DNA of 64,000 nucleotides, taken from positions 1 through 64,000 of the forward strand of contig CATYLC010000009.1 in the NCBI GenBank assembly GCA_958408685.1, read 5' to 3'. The DNA is from an uncultured Collinsella sp. GTDB taxonomy: Bacteria > Actinomycetota > Coriobacteriia > Coriobacteriales > Coriobacteriaceae. Shown here piece by piece: positions 32,719 through 40,087 of this stretch. The notes beneath the pieces were generated by a model. The model searched no databases, was not told the origin of the DNA, and saw only the letters and a list, made by a program, of their open reading frames with translations. The translations under genes were made by a program, and so were the position numbers. Numbering within the stretch: the first letter of the stretch is position 1; each line of letters begins with the position of its first letter.

Positions 32719-33450
32719 ATGCTTACCAAACTCCTCTGCGAATTCGGCGCAACGGCCCTCATGATCATCTTTGGCGTGGGCGTGCACTGCGATACCGTGC
32801 TTAAGGGCACCAAGTATCAGGGCTCCGGCCACATGTTTGCCATCACCACCTGGTCTTTTGGCATCTCGGTCGCCTTGTTTATCTTTGGCGGCGCCGTGTG
32901 CATGAACCCCGCCATGGTGCTTGCCCAGTGCATCGTGGGCCTGGTGCCGTGGAGCAGCTGCATCCCCTTCATGATTGCCGATATGCTCGGCGGCTTTGTG
33001 GGCGCCGTGATCGCGTGGTTGATGTATGCCGATGAGTTCAAGGCTTCCGACGGCGTCGTCGACCCTATTGCCCAGCGCAACATCTTCTCGACCAACCCCA
33101 CCACCGAGGGCACCAACTATGCCCGCAACTTCTTCTGCGAGGCTATCTGCACCTTTGTGTTCATCAGCGCCATCCTGGCTACCGCTAGCCGTGCCGGCGA
33201 GAACGTTTTGATGCTCGCTATCTGCGTCGGTCTGATCGTTTGGGCTGTTGGCATGGGCATGGGCGGCATCACCGGCTTCGCCATGAACCAGGCTCGTGAC
33301 CTTGGTCCTCGCATGGCCTATCAGGTGCTGCCGATTAAGAACAAGGCTGACAACAACTGGAAGTACGGCCTGCTCGTTCCTGGCATCGCTCCGTTTGTCG
33401 GTGCCGCTCTGGCCGCGCTGTTTGTGCACGGTTTCTTGGGCATGTTCTAG
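32719..33450 (+). CDS. larD: LarD-like aquaporin-family lactic acid channel
   Basis: This MIP-family channel has six TM helices. The two pore motifs are NPA (GAVCMNPAMVLAQ) and a degenerate NQA (GFAMNQARDLGPRM), as in glycerol-facilitator-like lactate channels. LarD passes lactic acid across the membrane so that LarA can use either isomer. It follows larA and precedes the hairpin at 33472. The perfect 15-bp palindrome TAAACGAATCGTTTA (32679-32693) lies in the larA-larD gap and could be a regulatory site. Confidence 0.85.
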   Translation: MLTKLLCEFGATALMIIFGVGVHCDTVLKGTKYQGSGHMFAITTWSFGISVALFIFGGAVCMNPAMVLAQCIVGLVPWSSCIPFMIADMLGGFVGAVIAWLMYADEFKASDGVVDPIAQRNIFSTNPTTEGTNYARNFFCEAICTFVFISAILATASRAGENVLMLAICVGLIVWAVGMGMGGITGFAMNQARDLGPRMAYQVLPIKNKADNNWKYGLLVPGIAPFVGAALAALFVHGFLGMF

Positions 33451-33471
33451 TCTGAGGCTACATAGTTGTCC

Positions 33472-33596
33472 GCTGGCCGCATGGGGTAACTTCTCAGCGC
33501 GTCCTCGGACATGCAAAAAGGCTCGCTGCGCACTTCGTGCGGCGAGCCTTTTTGCGTCCTGCGGAATGCGCTGGGAAGTTACCCCATGCGGCCAGC
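33472..33596. repeat. Two-stem hairpin with conserved internal loop, copy 2
   Basis: Outer arms 33472-33500 and 33568-33596 pair over 29 bp with one mismatch. Inner arms 33513-33526 and 33542-33555 pair perfectly over 14 bp. The internal loop strands are GTCCTCGGACAT and GTCCTGCGGAAT and the apex is GCAC-TTC-GTGC. From 33597 to 33767 nothing else is seen. Confidence 0.85.
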
Positions 33597-33767
33597 TGCG
33601 GGGTCTTTGTTGCGTTCGTACAAGCAACCCAACATATATATCTGAATTTGGATGGGAGGGGCTTGTTGCTGGTAGGGGCGTTGGGCCGCTGTCGACACTT
33701 TGGGATGGATTGTGCTTTGGGTTCGGGTCTTTGAGATGAGGGCGGAACTTTGGGATAAGGGGTTTAC

Positions 33768-34307
33768 TTAGTTGAAGAGGGGCTTTATGGCTGATAAGTA
33801 GTCTTTGGCTACGTCGGCTTTGTCTGCTTGGAAGTTGTGCCAGGCCCACCATTGGACGGTGGCTACGAAGCTTGAGGCTATGTGGTGTAGTAAGAAACTG
33901 CGGTCCATGGTGCCAGCGGGGCCTGTGGAGTCGGCGGGGACGGTTTCGGCTGCTCGTGACATGATGGTCTTGCGTAAGCAGTCGGCGAAGACGCGGGAGC
34001 CGGCGCCGGCTACGAGGGCTCGAACGCCCTGGCGGCGCTCCCAGAGGTTGTTGAGGATATGCTCGACCTGCACGAGTGGGTCGTCGAGCGGTGTGCCATC
34101 GTCGTCGAGGGCGTGGGTACAGATGTCGCTCACGAGCTCGGACAGTAGGTCGTCTTTGCTCTTAAAGAGGCCGTAGAATGTCGCGCGGCCTACGTGAGCG
34201 CGCGCGATGATGTCGCCGACGGTAATCTTGCCGTAGTCCACTTCGCGTAGCAGCTCGGAGAACGCCGCAACGATGGCAGCGCGGCTTTTTTCTTTGCGGG
34301 CATCCAT
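33768..34307 (-). CDS. TetR/AcrR-family regulator of the lar locus
   Basis: The 179-aa protein has a TetR N-terminal helix-turn-helix (ITVGDIIARAHVGRATFYGLF) and an all-helical C-terminal ligand domain. Its ATG lies two bases after the larC stop, making it the last gene of larB-larC-tetR. The 11-bp inverted repeat at 36083-36116, in front of larB, is the obvious candidate operator, suggesting autoregulation. The effector is unknown; lactate would fit the context. Confidence 0.88.
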   Translation of the reverse strand: MDARKEKSRAAIVAAFSELLREVDYGKITVGDIIARAHVGRATFYGLFKSKDDLLSELVSDICTHALDDDGTPLDDPLVQVEHILNNLWERRQGVRALVAGAGSRVFADCLRKTIMSRAAETVPADSTGPAGTMDRSFLLHHIASSFVATVQWWAWHNFQADKADVAKDYLSAIKPLFN

Positions 34308-34309
34308 GG

Positions 34310-35245
34310 CTATGCATCCACGTGAACGAGCAGACAACGGAGCGTGCCGGAGCAACCCTCGTAGGGGCGCTTACCGGCGCCGTAGCCGACGGCCTCGATG
34401 CGGTAGCGGGCCGGTAGGTGCTCGGACGTGCGCAGTGCGGCGACGATGGCGGCGCCCGTGGGCGTCACGAGCTCGCCGGCGACCGGTGCGGGCGTGAGGG
34501 CGATATTGCCTGCCTGGCATAGGTTGACGACGGCGGGCACCGGGATGGGCATAAGGCCGTGGGCACAGTGGATGGTGCCGTGACCCTCGGAGAGCGACTC
34601 GACGACAATGTCCTCGATACCCAGGTCATCGAGACAGATGGCGACCGAGCAGATGTCGACGATGGAGTCGATGGCGCCTACCTCGTGGAACATGACGGTC
34701 TCGGGCGTTTTGCCGTGGGCCTTGGCCTCGGCGGCGGCGAGCGCGGTAAAGATGGCGAGCGCGCGGCGCTTGGCGCCATCGCTTAACTGCGAGCCATCGA
34801 TGATGGCGGCGACATCCGCCAAAGAACGGTGGTGATGGTGGTGGGTGTGGTGATGATCTTCGTGCTCATGGGCGTGGCCCTCATGGTCGTGCTCATGGCA
34901 GTGCTCGTGTTCGTGCCCGCCATGATCATGATGGTGATGCTCATGCTCATGCCCGTGCTCGTGCTCGTGCGTGTGCTCGACAGCTGTTTCGTTGCCGTAG
35001 AGCCAGGCCATATCGTGGTCGTGGTTCTCGAGTCCCTCTGCAAGCTGGACGTCGAAATCGCAGGCGTCGATGCCATGCTTGTTTGCACGCGTGACGGCGA
35101 TCGTAAAGCCGTCGACCGGCAGTGTGGCGAGCTGTTCGCGCAGGTGCTCCTCGCTGGCGCCCAGATCGAGCAGGGCCGCGACGGTCATATCGCCGCTGAT
35201 GCCTGAGGTGCCGTCGATGATAAGCGTGTGCTGATGATTGGACAT
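34310..35245 (-). CDS. larC: Nickel insertion protein LarC (LarC1 part only)
   Basis: LarC inserts nickel into the pyridinium dithiolate precursor to make the LarA cofactor. The N-terminal LIIDGTSGISGDM, MFHEVGAIDSIVDI and VGYGAGKR motifs are typical. An insertion of about 55 residues (roughly 90-145) is extremely rich in His, Asp and Glu and should bind nickel. The protein stops after CLLVHVDA, where the LarC1 domain normally ends. The LarC2 domain, made in some species by frameshifting, is absent because tetR starts two bases later. LarB lies just upstream. Confidence 0.88.
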   Translation of the reverse strand: MSNHQHTLIIDGTSGISGDMTVAALLDLGASEEHLREQLATLPVDGFTIAVTRANKHGIDACDFDVQLAEGLENHDHDMAWLYGNETAVEHTHEHEHGHEHEHHHHDHGGHEHEHCHEHDHEGHAHEHEDHHHTHHHHHRSLADVAAIIDGSQLSDGAKRRALAIFTALAAAEAKAHGKTPETVMFHEVGAIDSIVDICSVAICLDDLGIEDIVVESLSEGHGTIHCAHGLMPIPVPAVVNLCQAGNIALTPAPVAGELVTPTGAAIVAALRTSEHLPARYRIEAVGYGAGKRPYEGCSGTLRCLLVHVDA

Positions 35246-35255
35246 GGAATGCTCC

Positions 35256-36038
35256 TTAGCGGGCGCGGGGTGTGCCGGCGCTCAGATGATTGATAAGACT
35301 TGCCTGGTAGGCGGCGCCAAAGCCGTTGTCGATATTGACGACCGAAACGCCGCTGGCACAGGAGTTGAGCATGGCGAGCAGTGCAGCTACGCCACCAAAA
35401 CTTGCGCCGTAGCCAACGCTGGTGGGAACGGCGATGACCGGACAGCTCACCAGACCGCCGATAACGCTCGCCAGCGCGCCCTCCATGCCGGCGATGGCGA
35501 TGACCACCTGCGCCTGGGCAAGTTCCTCGGCATGCGCGAGCAGGCGGTGCAGGCCGGCGACACCTACGTCGTAGAGGCGGTCGACCTCGTTGCCATAGAA
35601 CTCGGCCGTCAACGCGGCTTCCTCGGCGACGGGCAAGTCGCTCGTGCCGGCGCAGGCGACGACGATGCGTCCGTTGCCAGTAGGGGAGGGCTTGCCGCCC
35701 ACGAGGGCGAGCTGCGCGTCCGGGACATATCCCAGGTCGATGTCGTTGTCGAGGAGCTCCGAGGTACGGGCTGCCTTTTCGGCGTCCAGGCGCGTGACCA
35801 GGATGCGCTCCTGGCCGGCATCGCGCAGCGCCTCGATAATGGCGGCAATCTGCTCGGCGGTTTTACCGGCACCGTAGACAACCTCGCCGGCTCCCTGGCG
35901 TACCCCGCGTGAAAGATCGAGCTGCGCAAAACCCAGATCGGCGGTTGGCGCCGTTTGGATGCGCGCGAGGGCGACTGCCGGGGTGACTGCTCCGCCGGCA
36001 ACATCGCTCAGCAATTGCTCAAGATCTTGCTTATCCAT
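35256..36038 (-). CDS. larB: Nickel-pincer cofactor biosynthesis protein LarB
   Basis: LarB carboxylates and hydrolyses nicotinic acid adenine dinucleotide, the first step of the LarA cofactor pathway. It belongs to the PurE-like (AIR carboxylase) superfamily: AGTSDLPVAEEAALTAEFYG and the IAGMEGALASVIGG segment match PurE-type motifs. An N-terminal helical domain (MDKQDLEQLLSDVAGG) is typical. The ATG at 36038 has GAAGGGAA upstream; a start 33 bases earlier is less likely. It heads the larB-larC-tetR operon. Confidence 0.9.
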   Translation of the reverse strand: MDKQDLEQLLSDVAGGAVTPAVALARIQTAPTADLGFAQLDLSRGVRQGAGEVVYGAGKTAEQIAAIIEALRDAGQERILVTRLDAEKAARTSELLDNDIDLGYVPDAQLALVGGKPSPTGNGRIVVACAGTSDLPVAEEAALTAEFYGNEVDRLYDVGVAGLHRLLAHAEELAQAQVVIAIAGMEGALASVIGGLVSCPVIAVPTSVGYGASFGGVAALLAMLNSCASGVSVVNIDNGFGAAYQASLINHLSAGTPRAR

Positions 36039-36082
36039 ATATGTTCCCTTCGACGGCGCAAAGTCTAGCACTCAAAGGGTAT

Positions 36083-36116
36083 GTTTCCGAACACTAAGAC
36101 AAAATTGTTCGGAAAC
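36083..36116 (-). promoter_or_regulatory. Candidate TetR operator before larB
   Basis: GTTTCCGAACA (36083-36093) and TGTTCGGAAAC (36106-36116) are perfect 11-bp inverted arms around a 12-base spacer. On the minus strand the spacer holds TTGTCT, a possible -35, so binding would block the larB promoter. Confidence 0.6.
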
Positions 36117-36152
36117 TATAGGACAGACTGATTCAATTGTTAGACGGATCGG

Positions 36153-36788
36153 CTAGTCACGCAGGATGATGTCCATGGCGAGCATCAGGTTGCGCTCGTC
36201 GATGGCAAACGGGGCGGCTTCGCGCGTCTTGGGCTTGGCGCAAAACGCGATGCCCGTGCCCGCGGCCTGAATCATGGGGATGTCGTTTGCCCCGTCGCCG
36301 ATTGCCACGGTATGGGCCATGTCGACACCGCACTCAACTGCCCAGTCCAGCAGCTGGATGAGCTTGGACTCCTTGGTCACAATGTCTGCCGCCAGCTTAC
36401 CGGTGAGCTTGCCGTCCACGACCTCCAGGCGGTTAGCCAGGCAAAAGTCGATACCCGCGGCGGCCACGATCTTATCGGCGACCTCGTGGAAGCCGCCGCT
36501 TACCACGCCGACCTTCCAGCCCTTGCTGTGCGCCGAGCGCACAAGCTCCAGCGCGCCGGGGGTAAACGTCACGCGCTCAAAGGTGCGCTCGAACACGCTC
36601 TCATCCAAGCCGGCAAGCAGCCCCACGCGCTCCTCGAGTGCCTGCTTAAAGTCCAGTTCGCCGCGCATGGCGCGCTCAGTGATCTTCGCCACTTGCTCGC
36701 CTACGCCGGCCTCCTCGCCCAACAGGTCGATGACCTCCTGGTTGATGAGCGTGGAGTCGATATCCATAACGATGAGGCGTGCAGTCAT
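36153..36788 (-). CDS. serB: Phosphoserine phosphatase-like HAD hydrolase
   Basis: HAD motif I is MDIDSTLINQEVID, followed by the SerB-like VVSGGFHEVADKI (motif II) and GDGANDIPMIQAAG (motif IV). SerB removes phosphate from L-phosphoserine in the last step of serine synthesis. The length of 211 aa matches the single-domain form without an ACT domain. The ATG is preceded by GGAAGGG; an upstream start would extend it by 15 unrelated residues. It is convergent with nothing and divergent from aspS. Confidence 0.9.
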   Translation of the reverse strand: MTARLIVMDIDSTLINQEVIDLLGEEAGVGEQVAKITERAMRGELDFKQALEERVGLLAGLDESVFERTFERVTFTPGALELVRSAHSKGWKVGVVSGGFHEVADKIVAAAGIDFCLANRLEVVDGKLTGKLAADIVTKESKLIQLLDWAVECGVDMAHTVAIGDGANDIPMIQAAGTGIAFCAKPKTREAAPFAIDERNLMLAMDIILRD

Positions 36789-37044
36789 GGCGGGCCCTTC
36801 CGAGTGCAGTTGTATTGGGGCACATTGTCGCACGCCGCACGCCTTGGCGACGGCCAGGCCGCGTCAATTGTTTCGTCTCCGTCAAGTCTTTGGGCAGGAG
36901 CCACTTTTTCGCGGCACATCGACGCGGGTGCGATAAGATAGAACGCCATGTCCGGCTGCGCGGTTTACGCAGGCTGGGCAAATCTGTACGACGCTGCCCG
37001 GAACGACACGGGGCGGCACAGATCCATAAAGGAGGATCACTGGT

Positions 37045-38832
37045 ATGAGCCAGACCCGTCCCATTGACGAGCATTCCATGCGCACCCGTACCTGCGGCGA
37101 GCTTCGCTTCGAGAACGTGGGCGAAGAGGTCACCCTCACCGGTTGGGTGAGCCGTCGCCGCGACCACGGTGGCCTTATTTTCTGCGACCTTCGCGACCGC
37201 GAGGGCATCACGCAGCTCACCTTCGACCCCGAGCACTCCGACGGCGATGCCTTTAAGATCGCCGAGACCATGCGTCCCGAGTGGCCCATCAAGATCCACG
37301 GCGTCGTGCGCTCCCGTGGCGAGGAGACCACCAACGCCAAGCTCGCGACCGGCGAGATCGAGGTCCTGACCGACCACGCCGAGGTGCTCAACACGTCTGT
37401 CACCCCGCCGTTCCAGATCGAGGACGGCATCGAGACCAGCGAGGACACCCGTCTGCGCTATCGCTATCTGGACCTCCGCCGTCCCGAGATGATGGCCAAC
37501 CTCAAGCTGCGCTCCGACTTTACCTTTGCCATTCGCGAGGCGCTGCACAACCGTGAGTTCATGGAGGTCGAGACGCCCTCCCTGTTTAAGTCCACGCCCG
37601 AGGGCGCCCGCGACTTCATCGTTCCCAGCCGTATTCAGCCGGGTAACTTCTACGCCCTGCCGCAGTCCCCGCAGCTCCTGAAGCAGCTGCTTATGGTCGG
37701 TGGCGTTGAGCGCTACTACCAGGTCGCCAAGTGCTTCCGCGACGAGGACCTGCGTGCCGACCGCCAGCCCGAGTTCACCCAGGTCGATATCGAGATGTCT
37801 TTCGTGGACCAGAACGATGTCATGAGCGCGCTCGAAGAGGTCCTGGCTGACGCCTTCGGCCGCATGGGTGTCGAGATGCCCACGCCGCTGCGTCGCATGG
37901 ACTACTGGGAGGCCATGGACACCTATGGCTCCGACAAGCCCGATACCCGCTACGGCATGCACCTGGTCGACCTGACCGACATCTTCGCCAACTCCAAGTT
38001 CAAGGTCTTTGCGACTGCCGCAAACGAGGAGGGCTCTGTCGTCAAGGCCATCAACGCCAAGGGCGCCGGTGCCTGGGCACGTGCCAAGATCGATAAGCTC
38101 GCCGGCGTGGCTTCCACGTTTGGCGCCAAGGGCCTGGCATGGATCGCTTTCCGCGAGGACGGCTCCATCAACAGCCCCATCGTCAAGTTCTTCTCGGACG
38201 AGGAGATGACGGCTCTGCGCGAGCGCATGGATGTCGAGCCCGGCGACCTTGTGATGTTTGCCGCCGGCCCGCGCCTGCTCTCTGACGAGATCCTGGGCGG
38301 TATGCGTTCCCACATGGCCAATGCGCTCGAGATCAAGCGCGAGGGCCACGACTTCCTGTGGGTCGTCAACTTCCCGCTGTTCCACTGGGATGAGGACCGC
38401 AAGGCCTACGCTGCCGAGCATCAGCCCTTCACCCTGCCGACCGAGACCGACATCGCCAAGATCGAGGCCGACCCGTTGGCGGCCGGTTCTTGCACCTACG
38501 ACTTTGTCATGGACGGCTTTGAGGCCGGCGGCGGTGGTATGCGTATCCACAACGCCGAGATGCAGATGTCCATGCTCAAGCTCCTGGGCTTTACCGAGGA
38601 GCGCGCCGAGTCTCAGTTTGGCTTCCTCATGGAGGCGCTCAAGTTTGGTGCGCCCCCGATGGGCGGTTTCGCTCTGGGTCTGGACCGCGTGTGCATGTTG
38701 CTCACCGGCTCCGACTCCATCCGTGACGTCATGGCGTTCCCCAAGACGGCCAGCGGCTCCGACCTCATGTCGGGCGCCCCGAGTGCCGTTTCTGGCGCCC
38801 AGCTCAAGGACGTCAGCCTGCGCCTGATGTAG
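37045..38832 (+). CDS. aspS: Aspartyl-tRNA synthetase
   Basis: This is a bacterial-type class II enzyme of 595 aa. It has an OB-fold anticodon domain (VTLTGWVSRRRDHGGLIF), motif 2 (CFRDEDLRADRQPEFTQVD), the bacteria-specific GAD insertion (about 290-410) and motif 3 (GGFALGLDRVCMLL). AAAGGAGG precedes the ATG. A strong terminator follows. No T-box or other riboswitch is visible in the 255-bp upstream gap. Confidence 0.97.
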   Translation: MSQTRPIDEHSMRTRTCGELRFENVGEEVTLTGWVSRRRDHGGLIFCDLRDREGITQLTFDPEHSDGDAFKIAETMRPEWPIKIHGVVRSRGEETTNAKLATGEIEVLTDHAEVLNTSVTPPFQIEDGIETSEDTRLRYRYLDLRRPEMMANLKLRSDFTFAIREALHNREFMEVETPSLFKSTPEGARDFIVPSRIQPGNFYALPQSPQLLKQLLMVGGVERYYQVAKCFRDEDLRADRQPEFTQVDIEMSFVDQNDVMSALEEVLADAFGRMGVEMPTPLRRMDYWEAMDTYGSDKPDTRYGMHLVDLTDIFANSKFKVFATAANEEGSVVKAINAKGAGAWARAKIDKLAGVASTFGAKGLAWIAFREDGSINSPIVKFFSDEEMTALRERMDVEPGDLVMFAAGPRLLSDEILGGMRSHMANALEIKREGHDFLWVVNFPLFHWDEDRKAYAAEHQPFTLPTETDIAKIEADPLAAGSCTYDFVMDGFEAGGGGMRIHNAEMQMSMLKLLGFTEERAESQFGFLMEALKFGAPPMGGFALGLDRVCMLLTGSDSIRDVMAFPKTASGSDLMSGAPSAVSGAQLKDVSLRLM

Positions 38833-38855
38833 GCAAGCGGCTACATATTGCCCGC

Positions 38856-38890
38856 AACGAGGGAAGGACGCGTGCCTTCCCTCGTTTTTT
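38856..38890 (+). terminator. Terminator of aspS
   Basis: A perfect 12-bp stem AACGAGGGAAGG/CCTTCCCTCGTT is followed by TTTTTT. Confidence 0.95.
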
Positions 38891-38976
38891 GTGAGACGGG
38901 GGTGCGCCGGTAACGTACAATAACTACCACGTGGCTGGGTTTTGCCGGCCGAATGTGCGATGTCGCGGGAGGGGAC

Positions 38977-39225
38977 ATGGTCGAGTTTTCGAAGACGATT
39001 AAAGATCCGTTGGGATTGCATGCCCGCCCGGTTGCGCTGCTCTATGACATCATTGCCAAGCATCGTAGCGACGTGTCGGTCAGCATCGGCGACCGCCATA
39101 CCGACGGTCGCGACGTTATGGGCCTCATGGCTCTCTACGGCGAGTGCGGCGAGGACATCATCTTCCGCGTTTCGGGCGTGGATGAGGCTTCCTGCGTCAC
39201 GTCGATCAGAAACCTCTCACTCTAA
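38977..39225 (+). CDS. ptsH: HPr-like phosphocarrier with Asp at position 46
   Basis: The 82-aa protein has the HPr fold and active-site His15 in GLHARPVALLYD, the residue phosphorylated by Enzyme I in the PTS. At the regulatory site, where firmicute HPr has KSIMGVM with Ser46, it reads RDVMGLM, so position 46 is Asp. This resembles the laboratory S46D change that mimics HPr(Ser-P). The ATG follows GGGAGGGGAC, which fixes the numbering. It is monocistronic, with no Enzyme I gene adjacent. It may act in regulation rather than as the main sugar-transport HPr. Confidence 0.88.
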   Translation: MVEFSKTIKDPLGLHARPVALLYDIIAKHRSDVSVSIGDRHTDGRDVMGLMALYGECGEDIIFRVSGVDEASCVTSIRNLSL

Positions 39226-39281
39226 GCTCAACAATGTGAAATAGGGGAGAGTTCTCTCTGCTGCATAAATTGGTATGACAA

Positions 39282-39320
39282 GGCGCCGCAAAGAGACCGT
39301 CTTTGCCGCGCCCTTTTGTT
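39282..39320 (+). terminator. Terminator after the HPr gene
   Basis: GGCGCCGCAAAGA pairs with TCTTTGCCGCGCC with one C-C mismatch and is followed by a T-rich run. Confidence 0.85.
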
Positions 39321-39364
39321 TCGTATAGGAAACTTTTTCGAAAACTGAATAGAGACCCTTTCCA

Positions 39365-39418
39365 AAAAGTTAACCACGTGTTAGTTTACTAAAGCGAACA
39401 TAGACGTGGTTAACTTTT
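39365..39418. promoter_or_regulatory. 15-bp inverted repeat in front of the feo operon
   Basis: AAAAGTTAACCACGT (39365-39379) and its exact complement (39404-39418) enclose 24 bases that contain a second dyad, TTAGT-TT-ACTAA. It lies 43 bases upstream of feoA. It does not match the DtxR/IdeR consensus, but the position suggests iron- or oxygen-dependent control. Confidence 0.5.
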
Positions 39419-39460
39419 ATCGCGTCGATGTTGAGGACGAACTGACGTTAGGAGCTACTC

Positions 39461-39703
39461 ATGTCTTGCGGACCGCAGATGCCGGCCATGCCGCTTTCGA
39501 TGGTAAAAGCGGGCGAAACCGTGCGCGTGTCTCGGGTAAAGGGCAATGAGGACATGAAACACCACCTTAAGGACCTCGGCTTTGTCGAGGGCAACGAAAT
39601 CCACGTTGTGAGCTCGAGTGGCGCCAATATCATCGTCACGGTGCTGGGCGCACGCTTTGGTATCGATTCCAAGGTTGCCATGCACATCATGACCGTCGGT
39701 TAG
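39461..39703 (+). CDS. feoA: FeoA-family protein (first copy)
   Basis: The 80-aa SH3-like FeoA protein supports ferrous iron uptake by FeoB. The central HHLKDLGFVEGNEIHVVS segment is the family signature, and the last strand ends VAMHIMTVG. A short Met/Pro/Cys N-terminal extension (MSCGPQMPAMP) is present. AGGAG precedes the ATG. A second feoA and feoB follow in the same direction. Confidence 0.9.
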   Translation: MSCGPQMPAMPLSMVKAGETVRVSRVKGNEDMKHHLKDLGFVEGNEIHVVSSSGANIIVTVLGARFGIDSKVAMHIMTVG

Positions 39704-39742
39704 TCAGCAGCATTTCATAAAAACCGAAAGGGGGATAAGAGG

Positions 39743-39964
39743 ATGAAGACGTTGGGTGACGTTAAGGTGGGCGAGAGCTCCACCATCGTCAAGCTTCACG
39801 GTGAGGGTGCGCTTCGCCGCCACCTTATGGACTTGGGGCTCATCAAGGGCACTTCGTTTAAGGTCGTGAAGGTTGCACCGCTCGGTGATCCGGTCGAGAT
39901 CAACGTGCGCGGCTACGAGCTTTCCATCCGCAAGGAGGAGGCGGCCGTCGTCGAGGTCCAGTAA
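39743..39964 (+). CDS. feoA: FeoA-family protein (second copy)
   Basis: The 73-aa protein has the FeoA signature RRHLMDLGLIKGTSFKVV and the C-terminal strand GYELSIRKEEAAVVEV. It is closer to the common stand-alone FeoA than the preceding copy. AAGGGGGATAAGAGG precedes the ATG. It lies between the first feoA and feoB, so all three are probably co-transcribed. Confidence 0.93.
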   Translation: MKTLGDVKVGESSTIVKLHGEGALRRHLMDLGLIKGTSFKVVKVAPLGDPVEINVRGYELSIRKEEAAVVEVQ

Positions 39965-40087
39965 GGACTCGCGGCGTGTATTTCTGCAGGTAAAGTTAGG
40001 TATTTCTAACTTAATGCTGCAACTTTGAAGCACATTATCCAGCCTGCGCGGAGAAAGCAGCGCGGGCACACAAGGAAGAAGGATTGA

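Noticed and set aside
39365..39418. DtxR/IdeR box before feoA
   Set aside because: The dyad does not resemble TTAGGTTAGCCTAACCTAA closely enough; kept only as an unassigned inverted repeat.
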